Source: Ramlibacter humi (GTDB taxonomy: Bacteria > Pseudomonadota > Gammaproteobacteria > Burkholderiales > Burkholderiaceae_C). From it: a DNA stretch of 64,000 nucleotides. The translations under genes were made by a program, and so were the position numbers. How positions within the stretch are numbered: position 1 is the stretch's first letter; the number at the start of each line of letters is the position of its first letter. Below the pieces are notes generated by a model that saw only the letters and a list, made by a program, of their open reading frames with translations, was not told the origin of the DNA and made no database searches. The DNA is taken from the NCBI RefSeq assembly GCF_004681975.1, contig NZ_SMLK01000006.1:186001-250000 (forward strand), written 5' to 3'. Shown here piece after piece: positions 33,358 to 43,432 of the stretch.

Positions 33358-33389
33358 GATGTTTCCTTCCGCGCGCGTTCGCGCGCATC

Positions 33390-33443
33390 AAAAAGACAAG
33401 CGCGCCGTGCCTGTCCCGGAACCCCGGGACACGACAGGCGCGC
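33390..33443 (-). terminator. Intrinsic terminator after the RNA-binding protein gene
   Basis: Read on the minus strand, a long stem with outer GCGCGCC/GGCGCGC and inner TGTCCCGG/CCGGGACA around a GGTT loop is followed closely by TTTTT (33394-33390). It lies between the RRM gene and infA. Confidence 0.75.
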
Positions 33444-33474
33444 GATGTGGATGCCGGGACGGCCCGGCCGCGGA

Positions 33475-33771
33475 TCAGTAACCGCGGTTGCCGCCGAAGC
33501 CGCCGGAGCGGGGAGCACGCGGTTCCATCGGACGCGCTTCGTTGACCACCAGGTCGCGGCCGCCGAAGTTCTGGCCGTTCATGCCTTCGATCGCGGCACG
33601 CGCTTCTTCGGCGCTGCCCATCTCCACGAAGCCGAAGCCCTTGGAGCGGCCGCTGTCGCGGTCCATCATGACCTTGGCGCTGGTGATGGAGCCGAACTGG
33701 CTGAACGCCTGCTCCATGTCGGAATCGCGGAACGAGTAGGGCAGGTTGCCCACGTAAAGTTTGTTGCCCAT
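33475..33771 (-). CDS. RNA-binding protein with one RRM domain
   Basis: 98 residues. A single RNA-recognition motif with RNP2 LYVGNLPYS (residues 5-13) and RNP1 KGFGFVEM, followed by a short Gly/Arg tail (APRSGGFGGNRGY). Such small glycine-rich RRM proteins in bacteria are often cold-induced RNA chaperones. Start ATG at 33771 with GGAGG directly upstream; an in-frame extension of 24 codons reads through the leader and was rejected. Preceded by an untranslated stretch of almost 190 bases and followed by a strong terminator, so probably monocistronic. Confidence 0.9.
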   Translation of the reverse strand: MGNKLYVGNLPYSFRDSDMEQAFSQFGSITSAKVMMDRDSGRSKGFGFVEMGSAEEARAAIEGMNGQNFGGRDLVVNEARPMEPRAPRSGGFGGNRGY

Positions 33772-33960
33772 GAGGCCTCCAGAGTGAACGAGTTGACCGC
33801 GATGGGAGCCTGTGCGATCAAAAACCCTGGAAAAGCGGGGCATCCGGAAACACGTACTGACTAGTCACCGCGAGGTGTGCACCCACGAGGGATGCAACCC
33901 GCATTATCCACCGAGACGGGCCCCCGTGCCCACCGCCGGTGCAATTAACCGCACCGGCCG
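33772..33960 (-). promoter_or_regulatory. Leader/promoter region of the RRM gene
   Basis: About 190 bp without a gene. On the minus strand GATAAT (33904-33909) is a fair -10, giving a leader of roughly 125 bases before the RRM start; its -35 is weak. A 7-bp hairpin CCGGTGC...GCACCGG (33936-33957) lies next to the stop of the upstream gene and may end its transcript. Long leaders are common in cold-shock genes, but no named RNA motif was recognised. Confidence 0.4.
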
Positions 33961-34197
33961 TCAGGCTGCGGGCTTGGCGTCCATCACCTGGGCCCAGCGG
34001 GACCAGGCGGCATCGGTCTGCTCACGGGCGCTCAGCCATTGCTCCAGTTCAGGCGTGTTTTTCGCGCGCTCGGCGTCGCCGGCGGCGACGGCTTCGGCAT
34101 GGACCGAATCGAAACGGCGTTCGGCGGCGGCTTCGAGCGATTCCATGTGCAGCGCCGCAGATTCAACGAGGGCCAGTTCTTCCATCCATTCCTTCAT
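33961..34197 (-). CDS. Small hypothetical helical protein
   Basis: 78 residues, predicted all-helical and acidic: MKEWMEELALVESAALHMES, ERRFDSVHAEAVAAGDAERA, ELEQWLSAREQTDAAWSRWA. No signal or membrane segment. The ATG at 34197 has AAGGGA upstream; a longer frame from 34266 lacks one. It follows xth in the same direction and may share its transcript. I do not recognise the family. Confidence 0.6.
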   Translation of the reverse strand: MKEWMEELALVESAALHMESLEAAAERRFDSVHAEAVAAGDAERAKNTPELEQWLSAREQTDAAWSRWAQVMDAKPAA

Positions 34198-34269
34198 CGA
34201 CTGTCCCTTTCCAAACGACCGAGTATGGCAGCCACGGCGTTTTCGCGGCGGCCCAGCCGCGAACAACCG

Positions 34270-35073
34270 TCAAAGCGTCAGGTCATAGTCAACGCTGATC
34301 GGCGCGTGGTCGGAGAACTTCTCGGCCTTGTAGATCGCTTCGCGCCGGGCTTGCTGCGCGACGCCCGGCGTGGCCAGGTGGTAGTCGAGCCTCCAGCCCA
34401 CGTTGTTGGCGTACGCCTGGCCGCGGTTGCTCCACCACGTGTAGCAGGTGTCCGTGGTGTCGGGCTGCAGGTGCCGGTACACGTCGACGATGCGGTGCTC
34501 GGACAAAAGCCGCGTCATCCACGCTCGTTCCTCGGGCAGGAAACCGCTGTTCTTGCGGTTGCTGCGCCAGTTCTTCAGGTCCTTTTCCTGGTGCGCGATG
34601 TTCACGTCGCCGCACAGCACGAACTCACGCTCGCCCTTCAGGCGCTGCAGGTGAGGCTCGAACTCGCCCAGGAAGCGGAACTTGGCCTGCTGGCGCTCCT
34701 CACCGGAAGACCCGCTGGGGAAGTACGCGCTGATGACGGAAAGCTTGCGCTGCGGCGTATCGAAGCGAAGCTCGACGTAGCGCCCTTCCGCGTCGAACTC
34801 GGTAGAGCCGAAGCCCACCACCACGTCGCTGGGCTCGCGCTTGCTGTACGCGGCGACGCCCGAGTAGCCCTTCTTCTGCGCGAAATGGAAGTGGCCCTTC
34901 AGGCCCGCCAGCGATTCGAAGCGCCCGGCGACGTCATCGGCCTGGGCCTTGACCTCCTGCACGCAAATACAATCCGGCTTCTCTTTTTCGAGCCAGGCTT
35001 CCACGCCCTTGCTGGCGGCCGAACGGATGCCGTTCAGGTTGAGGCTCGTGAGTTTGAACAAGGAATTTCCCAT
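34270..35073 (-). CDS. xth: Exodeoxyribonuclease III (AP endonuclease)
   Basis: 267 residues of the EEP nuclease fold, cutting 5' to abasic sites and degrading 3' ends in base-excision repair. Motifs: LTSLNLNGIRSA, CVQEVKAQ (Mg2+ Glu), ISAYFPSG, CGDVNIAH (catalytic Asp/Asn), WRLDYHLAT and KFSDHAPISVDY (catalytic His). Start ATG at 35073 overlaps the divergent pyrE ATG; it has no clear ribosome-binding site. A TTG at 35061 (four codons in, after GGGAAA) is an alternative and would begin LFKLTSLN, closer to the usual MxKLTSLN start. Confidence 0.92.
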   Translation of the reverse strand: MGNSLFKLTSLNLNGIRSAASKGVEAWLEKEKPDCICVQEVKAQADDVAGRFESLAGLKGHFHFAQKKGYSGVAAYSKREPSDVVVGFGSTEFDAEGRYVELRFDTPQRKLSVISAYFPSGSSGEERQQAKFRFLGEFEPHLQRLKGEREFVLCGDVNIAHQEKDLKNWRSNRKNSGFLPEERAWMTRLLSEHRIVDVYRHLQPDTTDTCYTWWSNRGQAYANNVGWRLDYHLATPGVAQQARREAIYKAEKFSDHAPISVDYDLTL

Positions 35074-35752
35074 GTCGGCAGCGCTCGGCCAGGACGCCCT
35101 GGCGCAGGAGTTCGTTCAGTTCTCGGTGGAATCCGGCGTGCTGCGCTTCGGCGAGTTCAAGACCAAGGCCGGGCGGCTGTCGCCGTACTTCTTCAACGCG
35201 GGCCTGTTCGACGATGGGGCGAAGCTCGGCCGGCTGGCGCAATTCTATGCACGCCGCATCCTCGCCTCGGCCATCCGGTTCGACATGATCTTCGGGCCCG
35301 CGTACAAGGGCATCCCGCTGGCCGCGGCCGTCGCCATCGAGCTGGCGCGTGCCGGCCGCAACGTGCCGTACGCGTACAACCGCAAGGAAGCCAAGGACCA
35401 CGGCGAGGGCGGCAACCTGGTCGGCGCGCCGGTCAAGGGCCGCGTGCTGGTCGTCGACGACGTCATGTCCGCCGGCACCGCGGCGCGCGAATCCATCGCC
35501 ATCATCCAGGCCGCCGGCGCCACGCCGCACGCGGTGGCCATCGCGCTGGACCGCCAGGAAAAAGCGACCGAGAACGGCCAGGACGTCGACCACAGCGCCG
35601 TGCAGTACGTGCGGGACCAGCTGGGGCTGCAGGTGTGCGCCATCGCGAAACTGTCGGACCTGCTGGCGTACCTGCAGGCGCAGGGCGGCGCGGAACTCGG
35701 ACAGCACTACGCCGGCGTGCTGGCGTACCGCGAGCGCTACGGCGTCGACTGA
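35072..35752 (+). CDS. pyrE: Orotate phosphoribosyltransferase
   Basis: 226 residues; joins orotate to PRPP giving OMP in pyrimidine synthesis. Motifs: FKTKAGRLSPYFFNAG, FGPAYKGIPLAA, YNRKEAKDHGEGG (flexible loop) and the PRPP-binding VLVVDDVMSAGTA. The ATG at 35072 has AAGGAA 6 bases upstream, which lies within the first codons of the divergent xth gene. Length is normal for beta/gammaproteobacteria. Confidence 0.95.
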   Translation: MSAALGQDALAQEFVQFSVESGVLRFGEFKTKAGRLSPYFFNAGLFDDGAKLGRLAQFYARRILASAIRFDMIFGPAYKGIPLAAAVAIELARAGRNVPYAYNRKEAKDHGEGGNLVGAPVKGRVLVVDDVMSAGTAARESIAIIQAAGATPHAVAIALDRQEKATENGQDVDHSAVQYVRDQLGLQVCAIAKLSDLLAYLQAQGGAELGQHYAGVLAYRERYGVD

Positions 35753-35866
35753 GCCGATGAGCTGGCCGGCGGCGCTTCACCGGCCCAGCTCAGCAGCATC
35801 TGCGCTGCCCCGTTGAGGCGGCAGTCTCCCTAGAATGGGCCGGTTACAGCGCCGGGAACCGGGCCC

Positions 35867-37369
35867 ATGAAACGACCTCCCTTGCCGTCCCGTTGCAGCA
35901 CGGGCATTCCTGGTCTCGACGAGATCCTCCACGGCGGATTGATCCGCGACCGCCTCTACCTGCTCGAAGGCGAGCCCGGCGCGGGCAAGACCACCCTGGC
36001 CTTGCAGTACCTCCTCGCGGGGGTCGCCGAAGGGGAGAAGTGCCTCTACGTCACCTTGTCGGAGACGCAAGACGAGCTGGTGGCCAACGCCGTTTCGCAC
36101 GGCTGGACGCTGGACGGCATCGAGTTCTTCGAGCTGACCTCGGACCAGCAGGTGGCCGGCGAGGACGGCGGGCTGACCATGTTCCACCCGGCCGAGATCG
36201 AGCTGAGCGAGACCACGCGCAAGGTGCTCGAAGCGGTGGAGCGCACCTCGCCCAAGCGGCTGGTGTTCGACTCGCTCTCCGAATTGCGCCTGCTGGCGCA
36301 GGATTCGCTGCGCTATCGCCGCCAGATCCTGGCGCTGAAGCAGTACTTCCACGGCCGCGGCTGCACCGTGCTGCTGCTGGACGACCGCACGGCGCACGGC
36401 GAAGACCTGCAGCTGCAAAGCATCGCGCACGGCGTGATCTCGATGTACCACACGGCCCCCGCGTACGGCGCGGCGCTGCGGCAGCTGAAGATCACCAAGT
36501 TCCGCGGCAGCGCGTTCGAGAGCGGTTTCCAGGACATCGACATCATTCGCAGCGGCGTGCAGGTCTACCCGCGGCTGGTGGCGGCCGACCACGGCGTGGA
36601 GTTCGAGCGCGAGACCGTGCCCAGTGGCGTGCAACGGCTGGACGACCTGCTGGGCGGCGGCATCGAGCGCGGCACTTCGACGCTGCTGATCGGCCCGGCC
36701 GGCAGCGGCAAGTCCACCATCGCGCTGCAGTACGCGGCGGCGGCCGCGCGGCGCGGCGGCCATGCCGCGATGTTCATGTTCGAGGAGGGCCGCAACCTGC
36801 TCCTCAGCCGCGCTCGCGGGCTGGGCATCGACGTTCGGGAGGGCACCGGGCCCGGCAACATCATGATCCGCCAGCTGGATCCCGGCGAAGTGTCGCCCGG
36901 CCACTTCATCAGCCTGGTGCGCGAAGCGGTGGAGCGCAACGGCGCTCGCGTCATCGTCATCGACAGCCTCAACGGCTACCTGAACGCGATGCCCGAGGAG
37001 CGGGCGCTGATGGTGCAGCTGCACGAGCTGCTGGCCTTCCTGAACAACTGCGGCGTCGCCACGTTCCTGGTCGCGGCGCAGACCGGCATGCTGGGCGTGA
37101 CCAAGGCCACGGTGGACACCAGCTACCTGGCCGACGCGGTGGTGCTGCTGCGCATGTTCGAGCACGCGGGCGCCATCAAAAAGGCGATCTCGGTGATGAA
37201 GAAGCGCAGCGGACGCCACGAGGAATCCATCCGCCATATCTGGTTCGACGGCCATGGCATCCACCTGAGCGAGCCGCTGATGAACCTGCGCGGCGTGCTG
37301 GCGGGCGTGCCCGTGGAGATCGAAATGCCGTCGACCATGCCGCCGGCGCAGCGGTTGCCCGGCGGATGA
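35867..37369 (+). CDS. KaiC-like double-domain ATPase
   Basis: 500 residues with two RecA-like KaiC domains. CI: STGIPGLDEILHGG, Walker A GEPGAGKTT (Lys41) and CLYVTLSETQDEL with catalytic Glu. CII: SGVQRLDDLLGGG, Walker A GPAGSGKST (Lys282) and MFMFEEGRNLL. In CII the phosphosite region reads TVDTSYLADAVVLL; aligned by eye with cyanobacterial KaiC, Ser431 corresponds to Ser but Thr432 to Tyr. No kaiA or kaiB adjacent. TAGAAT at 35831-35836 may be its -10. Its stop overlaps the following hybrid-kinase gene (ATGA), implying a joint signalling unit. Confidence 0.88.
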   Translation: MKRPPLPSRCSTGIPGLDEILHGGLIRDRLYLLEGEPGAGKTTLALQYLLAGVAEGEKCLYVTLSETQDELVANAVSHGWTLDGIEFFELTSDQQVAGEDGGLTMFHPAEIELSETTRKVLEAVERTSPKRLVFDSLSELRLLAQDSLRYRRQILALKQYFHGRGCTVLLLDDRTAHGEDLQLQSIAHGVISMYHTAPAYGAALRQLKITKFRGSAFESGFQDIDIIRSGVQVYPRLVAADHGVEFERETVPSGVQRLDDLLGGGIERGTSTLLIGPAGSGKSTIALQYAAAAARRGGHAAMFMFEEGRNLLLSRARGLGIDVREGTGPGNIMIRQLDPGEVSPGHFISLVREAVERNGARVIVIDSLNGYLNAMPEERALMVQLHELLAFLNNCGVATFLVAAQTGMLGVTKATVDTSYLADAVVLLRMFEHAGAIKKAISVMKKRSGRHEESIRHIWFDGHGIHLSEPLMNLRGVLAGVPVEIEMPSTMPPAQRLPGG

Positions 37370-38931
37370 ACGAGGCCACCGGGGACACTACCAGCGACCT
37401 CGTGCTGGTGGTGACGCCCACGCAGAAGGACGCCGCGGTCACGCGCAAGCTGCTGGGCCAGGCCGGCATCCGCGTCGACACCGAGGCGGATTTCGCGGCG
37501 GTCGCGCGCCGCATCGACGAAGGCGTCGGGGCTTTGCTGATCACCGACCTGGCGCTGGCGAACGCGCAAGTGGACGTCGTGCTGCAGGCCTTGCGGCAGC
37601 AGCCCTCGTGGTCCGGCCTGCCGGTCCTCGCCCTCTGCCAGCAGGGCACGCAGTCGCCGGTGGTGGAGCAGCTGCTGCGCACCATGGTGAACGTCACCAT
37701 CCTGGACCGGCCCACGTCCACGCGCACGCTGGTCAGCGCGTTGCAGGCGGCGCTGCGGGGACGCCAGGCGCAGTACCAGATCCGCGACCAGATCGCGCGG
37801 CTGCGCGAAGCGGAAGAAACGCTGCGGCAGGTGGACCGCCGCAAGGACGAATTCCTCGCGACGCTGGCGCATGAATTGCGCAACCCGCTCGCGCCGCTGC
37901 GCAACGGCATCTCGCTGCTGGAGCGGCTGCCGCCCGGCGACGCGCGCGTGGGCGACCTGCGCGGCATGATGGACCGCCAGCTGCGACAGCTGGTGAAACT
38001 GATCGACGAACTGCTGGACGTCTCGCGCATCGCCACCGGCAAGATCGCGCTGGAGCGCAAGCGCGTGGACATGCGCGAGATCGTGCAGCTCGCGCTGGAG
38101 AGCTGCGAGCCTGCCGTCGCGGCGGCCGGGCATCGGGTCACGACGGAATTGCCCGGGCAGCCGGTCTGCGTCGATGGCGATGCGGCGCGGCTGGCCCAGG
38201 TGGTGAGCAACCTGGTGGGCAACTCGGTCAAGTACACGCCGGCCGGCGGCGAAATCTCGGTGCGTCTCGCCGAGGCGGCCGGCGAAGTGCGGCTGGCCGT
38301 CACCGACAACGGCGCGGGCATCCCGGCGCCCATGCTGGACCAGGTGTTCGAGCTGTTCGCGCAGGTGAACCAGACGCTGGACCGCGCGCAGGGCGGGCTG
38401 GGCATCGGCTTGTCGCTGGCACGCCGGCTGGTGCAGTTGCACGGCGGCTCCATCCAGGCGCGCAGCGAAGGCAGCGGCCGCGGCAGCACCTTCGAGTTGC
38501 ACCTGCCTGCAGCCCCCGCCCCGGCCGACGAACCCGCGGCCGCGCCGACCGCCGCGGACACGCAATCGCAGCGCGCATTGCAGTTGCTGGTGATCGACGA
38601 CAACGTCGACGCCGCCGATTCGCTGGGCATGCTGCTGCGCGCGCTGGGCCACGACACCGACGTGGTCTACAGCGCGACCGACGCGCTGCGGGCCCTCGAC
38701 CGGGTGCGCCCGGACGCGGTGTTCTGCGACATCGGCATGCCGGGCATGGACGGCTATGCATTCGCGGCCGCCTTCCGCTCGCAGCCGCGGCTGCGCGACG
38801 TGAGGCTGGTGGCGCTGACGGGTTGGGGCGCGGAAAGCGACAAGAGCCGCACGTTCGACGCGGGGTTCGACCTGCACCTGACGAAGCCCGCGGACCCGAA
38901 GCAGGTGCAGGCCGTGCTGCACGGGTTGTAG
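37366..38931 (+). CDS. Hybrid histidine kinase coupled to the KaiC-like protein
   Basis: 521 residues, soluble. Residues 1-130 form a receiver-like domain (LVLVVTPTQKDAAVTRKLL, LLITDLAL) with a degenerate acidic pocket. A short coiled coil (IRDQIARLREAEETLRQVD) leads to HisKA with His169 in LAHELRNPLAPL. The HATPase domain has NLVGNSVKY, VTDNGAGI and GLGIGLSLA. A Pro/Ala linker precedes a C-terminal receiver with Asp455 in FCDIGMPGMDG. It overlaps the KaiC-like gene by 4 bp. The N-terminal receiver-like domain probably takes the input, as in KaiC-kinase pairs of other bacteria (inference). Confidence 0.88.
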   Translation: MNEATGDTTSDLVLVVTPTQKDAAVTRKLLGQAGIRVDTEADFAAVARRIDEGVGALLITDLALANAQVDVVLQALRQQPSWSGLPVLALCQQGTQSPVVEQLLRTMVNVTILDRPTSTRTLVSALQAALRGRQAQYQIRDQIARLREAEETLRQVDRRKDEFLATLAHELRNPLAPLRNGISLLERLPPGDARVGDLRGMMDRQLRQLVKLIDELLDVSRIATGKIALERKRVDMREIVQLALESCEPAVAAAGHRVTTELPGQPVCVDGDAARLAQVVSNLVGNSVKYTPAGGEISVRLAEAAGEVRLAVTDNGAGIPAPMLDQVFELFAQVNQTLDRAQGGLGIGLSLARRLVQLHGGSIQARSEGSGRGSTFELHLPAAPAPADEPAAAPTAADTQSQRALQLLVIDDNVDAADSLGMLLRALGHDTDVVYSATDALRALDRVRPDAVFCDIGMPGMDGYAFAAAFRSQPRLRDVRLVALTGWGAESDKSRTFDAGFDLHLTKPADPKQVQAVLHGL

Positions 38932-38963
38932 GGAAAACCGTTCGGGGTCAGCCCCCACCCCAG

Positions 38964-38984
38964 CCCTCCCCCCGGAGGGGAGGG
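38964..38984. terminator. C/G hairpin between convergent genes
   Basis: CCCTCCCC (38964-38971) pairs with GGGGAGGG (38977-38984) over a 5-base loop in the 63-bp gap between the hybrid kinase and gatB, which converge. No T-run follows on either strand. It resembles the CCCTCCCC/GGGGAGGG hairpins often scattered between Burkholderiales genes. Confidence 0.45.
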
Positions 38985-38994
38985 AGCAAGCCTG

Positions 38995-40446
38995 TCAGGC
39001 GGAGAGCTTCTTGCGCAGCAGCTCGTTCACCTGCTGCGGGTTGGCCTTGCCCTTGGTGGCCTTCATCGCCTGGCCGACCAGCGCGTTGAACGCCTTGTCC
39101 TTGCCGGCCTTGAACTGCGCGACGTTGTCGGCGTTGGCGGCGAGGATGTCGTCGAGGATCTTCTCCAGCTCGCCGCTGTCGCTCATCTGCCTGAGGCCCT
39201 TGGCCTCGATGACGGCATCGACGCCGGAACCTTCGCCGGTCCACAGCGCATCGAACACCTGCCTGGCGGCGTTGTTGGAGATCGTGCCGTCGGCGATTCG
39301 GCCGACCAGCGCGGCCAGCGTCGCGGCGGATACCGGCGCCTGCTCGATGCCGATCTCCTGCGCATTCAGGCGGCGCGACACTTCGCCCATCACCCAGTTG
39401 CTCGCCGGCTTGGGCTGGCCGCTGGCTTTCGCGGCCGCCTCGAAGTAGGCCGCCATCGCCGGGCTCTGTGTCAACGTGGTGGCGTCGTACTCGGGCAGGC
39501 CGTACTGCGACACGAACCGCGCGGCCATCGCGCGCGGCAGCTCGGGCATCTGGCCGCGCACCTGCTCCACCCACTCGCGCGCCACCACCAGCGGCGGCAG
39601 GTCGGGGTCCGGGAAATAGCGGTAGTCGGCCGCGTCTTCCTTGGTGCGCATGGCGCGCGTCTCGCCCGTGTCGGGGTCGAACAGCACGGTGGCCTGCTGG
39701 ATGGCGCGGCCGTCTTCCAGTTCCTCGATCTGCCAGCGGATCTCGTAATCGATCGCCTGCTGCATGAACTTGAAGCTGTTCAGGTTCTTGATCTCGCGCC
39801 GCGTGCCCAGCGGCTGGCCGGGCTTGCGCACCGACACGTTGGCGTCGCAGCGGAAGCTGCCTTCCTGCATGTTGCCGTCGCAGATGCCGATCCAGGTGAC
39901 GATCTTGTGCAGCTCTTTCGCGTACGCGATCGCTTCTTCCGTGGAGCGGATGTCCGGCTCGGTCACGATCTCCAGCAGCGGCGTGCCCGCGCGGTTCAGA
40001 TCGATGCCCGACTGGCCGATGAAGTCTTCGTGCAGCGATTTGCCGGCGTCTTCCTCGAGGTGGGCGCGCACGAGGCGGACGGACTTCTTCTCTTCGCCGA
40101 GGTAGAACGCCACGACACCGCCCTGCACCACCGGAATCTCGTACTGGCTGATCTGGTAGCCCTTGGGCAGGTCCGGATAGAAGTAGTTCTTGCGCGCGAA
40201 CACGCTGCGCGGCGCGATGGTGGAACCGACCGCCAGGCCCAGCTTGATGGCGCAGACCACGGCTTCCCTGTTCATCACCGGCAGCGTGCCCGGCAGCGCC
40301 AAGTCCACCGCGCTGGCCTGCGTGTTCGGCTCGGCGCCGAAATCGGTGGGCGCGCGGCTGAAGATCTTGGACTTCGTCGCCAGTTGCGTGTGCGTCTCGA
40401 AGCCGATGACGACTTCGTAGCCCTGGACGAGTTTGGCGGCGCTCAT
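38995..40446 (-). CDS. gatB: Asp/Glu-tRNA(Asn/Gln) amidotransferase subunit B
   Basis: 483 residues, tRNA-binding and kinase-like subunit of GatCAB, which turns Glu-tRNA(Gln) and Asp-tRNA(Asn) into the amide forms. Motifs: [77 protein letters not shown], and the C-terminal YqeY-like helical tail ([16 protein letters not shown]). The ATG at 40446 overlaps the gatA stop by 4 bp. Last gene of gatCAB. Confidence 0.96.
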   Translation of the reverse strand: MSAAKLVQGYEVVIGFETHTQLATKSKIFSRAPTDFGAEPNTQASAVDLALPGTLPVMNREAVVCAIKLGLAVGSTIAPRSVFARKNYFYPDLPKGYQISQYEIPVVQGGVVAFYLGEEKKSVRLVRAHLEEDAGKSLHEDFIGQSGIDLNRAGTPLLEIVTEPDIRSTEEAIAYAKELHKIVTWIGICDGNMQEGSFRCDANVSVRKPGQPLGTRREIKNLNSFKFMQQAIDYEIRWQIEELEDGRAIQQATVLFDPDTGETRAMRTKEDAADYRYFPDPDLPPLVVAREWVEQVRGQMPELPRAMAARFVSQYGLPEYDATTLTQSPAMAAYFEAAAKASGQPKPASNWVMGEVSRRLNAQEIGIEQAPVSAATLAALVGRIADGTISNNAARQVFDALWTGEGSGVDAVIEAKGLRQMSDSGELEKILDDILAANADNVAQFKAGKDKAFNALVGQAMKATKGKANPQQVNELLRKKLSA

Positions 40447-41903
40447 TGCACGCCCCCGGGCTTCTTCTGGTGGAAGTCCGTCACCTGCTGGAAGCGATGC
40501 GCCGCATTCAACAGCCGCGACTCCTGGAAGTAGTTGCCGATCAGCTGCATGCCCACGGGCAGGCCGCCCTCGCCGAAACCGCAGGGCACGCTCATGCCGG
40601 GCAGGCCCGCCAGCGAGCCGGGCAGCGTGAAGATGTCGGCCAGGTAGTTGGCCACGGGGTCGCCGGACTTGTCGCCGAGCTTCCAGGCCACCGTGGGTGC
40701 CACGGGGCCGGCGATGACGTCGCACTCGGCGAAAGCGCGCTTGAAGTCGTCGGCGATCATGCGGCGGATCTTCTGCGCCTGCAGGTAGTACGCGTCGTAG
40801 TAGCCGTGCGAGAGCACGTAGGTGCCGATCATGATGCGGCGCTTGACTTCGTCGCCGAAGCCTTCGGCGCGCGTCTTCTTGTACATGTCGATCAGGTCGC
40901 CGTACTGCTTCGCGCGGTGGCCGAACTTCACGCCGTCGAAGCGCGAGAGGTTGGACGAAGCTTCGGCGGGCGCGATGATGTAGTAGACAGGGATGGAGAG
41001 CTCGGTGCGCGGCAGCGAGATCTCGACGCGCTTCGCGCCCAGCTTCTCGTATTGGCGCAGCGCCGCGTCGATGGCTTCGCGCACGTCGGCCGCAAGGCCC
41101 TCGCCGAAGAACTCCTTCGGCACGCCGATGCGCAGTCCTTCCAGGGAATTGCCCAGCGACTTCGTGAAGTCTTCCGGCGGCACGTCCAGCGAAGTGGAAT
41201 CGCGGTCGGGATCGGGCCCGCACATCGCCGACAGCAGCAGCGCGCAGTCTTCCGCGCTGCGCGCCATCGGGCCGGCCTGGTCCAGGCTGGACGCGAAGGC
41301 GATCATCCCGTAGCGCGACGCACGGCCGTAGGTGGGCTTGATGCCGGTGATGCCGCAAAACGAAGCGGGCTGGCGGATCGAGCCGCCGGTGTCGGTGCCG
41401 GTGGTGGCCGGCGCCAGACGCGCGGCGACGGCCACCGCGCTGGCGCCCGAGGAACCGCCCGGAATGCGCGCGGTGTCCCAGGGATTCTTCGCGGGCTTGT
41501 ACGCGGAGTTTTCGTTGGACGAGCCCATCGCGAACTCGTCGCAGTTCAGCTTGCCCAGCGTGACCATGCCGGCCTCGGCCAGCTTGCGCACGACGGTGGC
41601 ATCGAATGGCGAGCGGTAGCCTTCCAGCATCTTCGAGCCCGCGGTGCTGGGGAAGTCGCGCGTGACGAAGATGTCCTTGTGCGCGACCGGCACGCCCAGC
41701 AGCGGCGCGGCGTCGCCCTTGGCGATGCGCTCGTCGGCGGCGCGGGCTTGCGCCAGCGTGGCTTCTTCGTTGGTCGAAAGGTAAGTGCCCAGCGTGTCGG
41801 CCTGGCCGCGCGCGAGGAAATGCTTCGCGACTTCGGTGGCTGAAACGTCCTTGGTCCGAAGCTGCTTCGCGAGTTCGGCGACGGAGAGGTCGTGCAGCGC
41901 CAT
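40443..41903 (-). CDS. gatA: Asp/Glu-tRNA(Asn/Gln) amidotransferase subunit A
   Basis: 486-residue amidase-signature glutaminase of GatCAB. The Ser-cisSer-Lys triad is visible: Lys76 in VAHKDIF, cis-Ser151 in PGGSSGASA and Ser175 in DTGGSIRQP. It releases ammonia from glutamine and passes it to GatB. The ATG at 41903 overlaps the gatC stop by one base (TGATG); a GTG one codon upstream is less likely. Length is normal. Confidence 0.96.
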   Translation of the reverse strand: MALHDLSVAELAKQLRTKDVSATEVAKHFLARGQADTLGTYLSTNEEATLAQARAADERIAKGDAAPLLGVPVAHKDIFVTRDFPSTAGSKMLEGYRSPFDATVVRKLAEAGMVTLGKLNCDEFAMGSSNENSAYKPAKNPWDTARIPGGSSGASAVAVAARLAPATTGTDTGGSIRQPASFCGITGIKPTYGRASRYGMIAFASSLDQAGPMARSAEDCALLLSAMCGPDPDRDSTSLDVPPEDFTKSLGNSLEGLRIGVPKEFFGEGLAADVREAIDAALRQYEKLGAKRVEISLPRTELSIPVYYIIAPAEASSNLSRFDGVKFGHRAKQYGDLIDMYKKTRAEGFGDEVKRRIMIGTYVLSHGYYDAYYLQAQKIRRMIADDFKRAFAECDVIAGPVAPTVAWKLGDKSGDPVANYLADIFTLPGSLAGLPGMSVPCGFGEGGLPVGMQLIGNYFQESRLLNAAHRFQQVTDFHQKKPGGVQ

Positions 41904-42202
41904 CACTCGATCACCTTCGGCACGAGAAACAGCCCGCGTTCGACCGCGGGCGCGCTTTGCTGGTTGGCTTCCCGCTGGTTCGGCTCGCTCGCCACGTCGT
42001 CGCGCAGGCGCAGCTGCACGTCCTCGAAGGCGGCCACCGGGTGGGCCAGGGGTTCGATCCCCGCGGTATCCACAGCCCGCATCGTCTCCACGATGGAGAA
42101 GAAGCCATTGATCTGGGTCAGCATGCGCTCGCTCTCGTGAGGCTGCAGTTCCAGGCGCGCCAGGTGCTGGATGCGCCGGATGTCGTCAGGGGTGAGTGCC
42201 AT
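41903..42202 (-). CDS. gatC: Asp/Glu-tRNA(Asn/Gln) amidotransferase subunit C
   Basis: 99 residues, the small belt-like subunit that stabilises GatA-GatB. Typical start [19 protein letters not shown], central [13 protein letters not shown] and PLAHPV, and C-terminal [16 protein letters not shown]. An in-frame extension to 42271 reads into the promoter region and was not used. Divergent from mreB (149-bp gap). Confidence 0.93.
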   Translation of the reverse strand: MALTPDDIRRIQHLARLELQPHESERMLTQINGFFSIVETMRAVDTAGIEPLAHPVAAFEDVQLRLRDDVASEPNQREANQQSAPAVERGLFLVPKVIE

Positions 42203-42231
42203 GGGTTCGGAAGCCGGGAAACCGAATGTAA

Positions 42232-43395
<1,164 letters not shown>

Positions 43396-43432
43396 GGCTT
43401 TTCCCTTCTTCCACCCGGAAGAAGGGCTCACC

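Noticed and set aside
33475-33843. A 122-residue version of the RRM protein
   Set aside because: The extra 24 residues come from the leader; GGAGG sits directly before the internal ATG at 33771.
38964-38984. A fully confident rho-independent terminator
   Set aside because: The hairpin is real, but no T-run follows on either strand, so it is listed at low confidence only.
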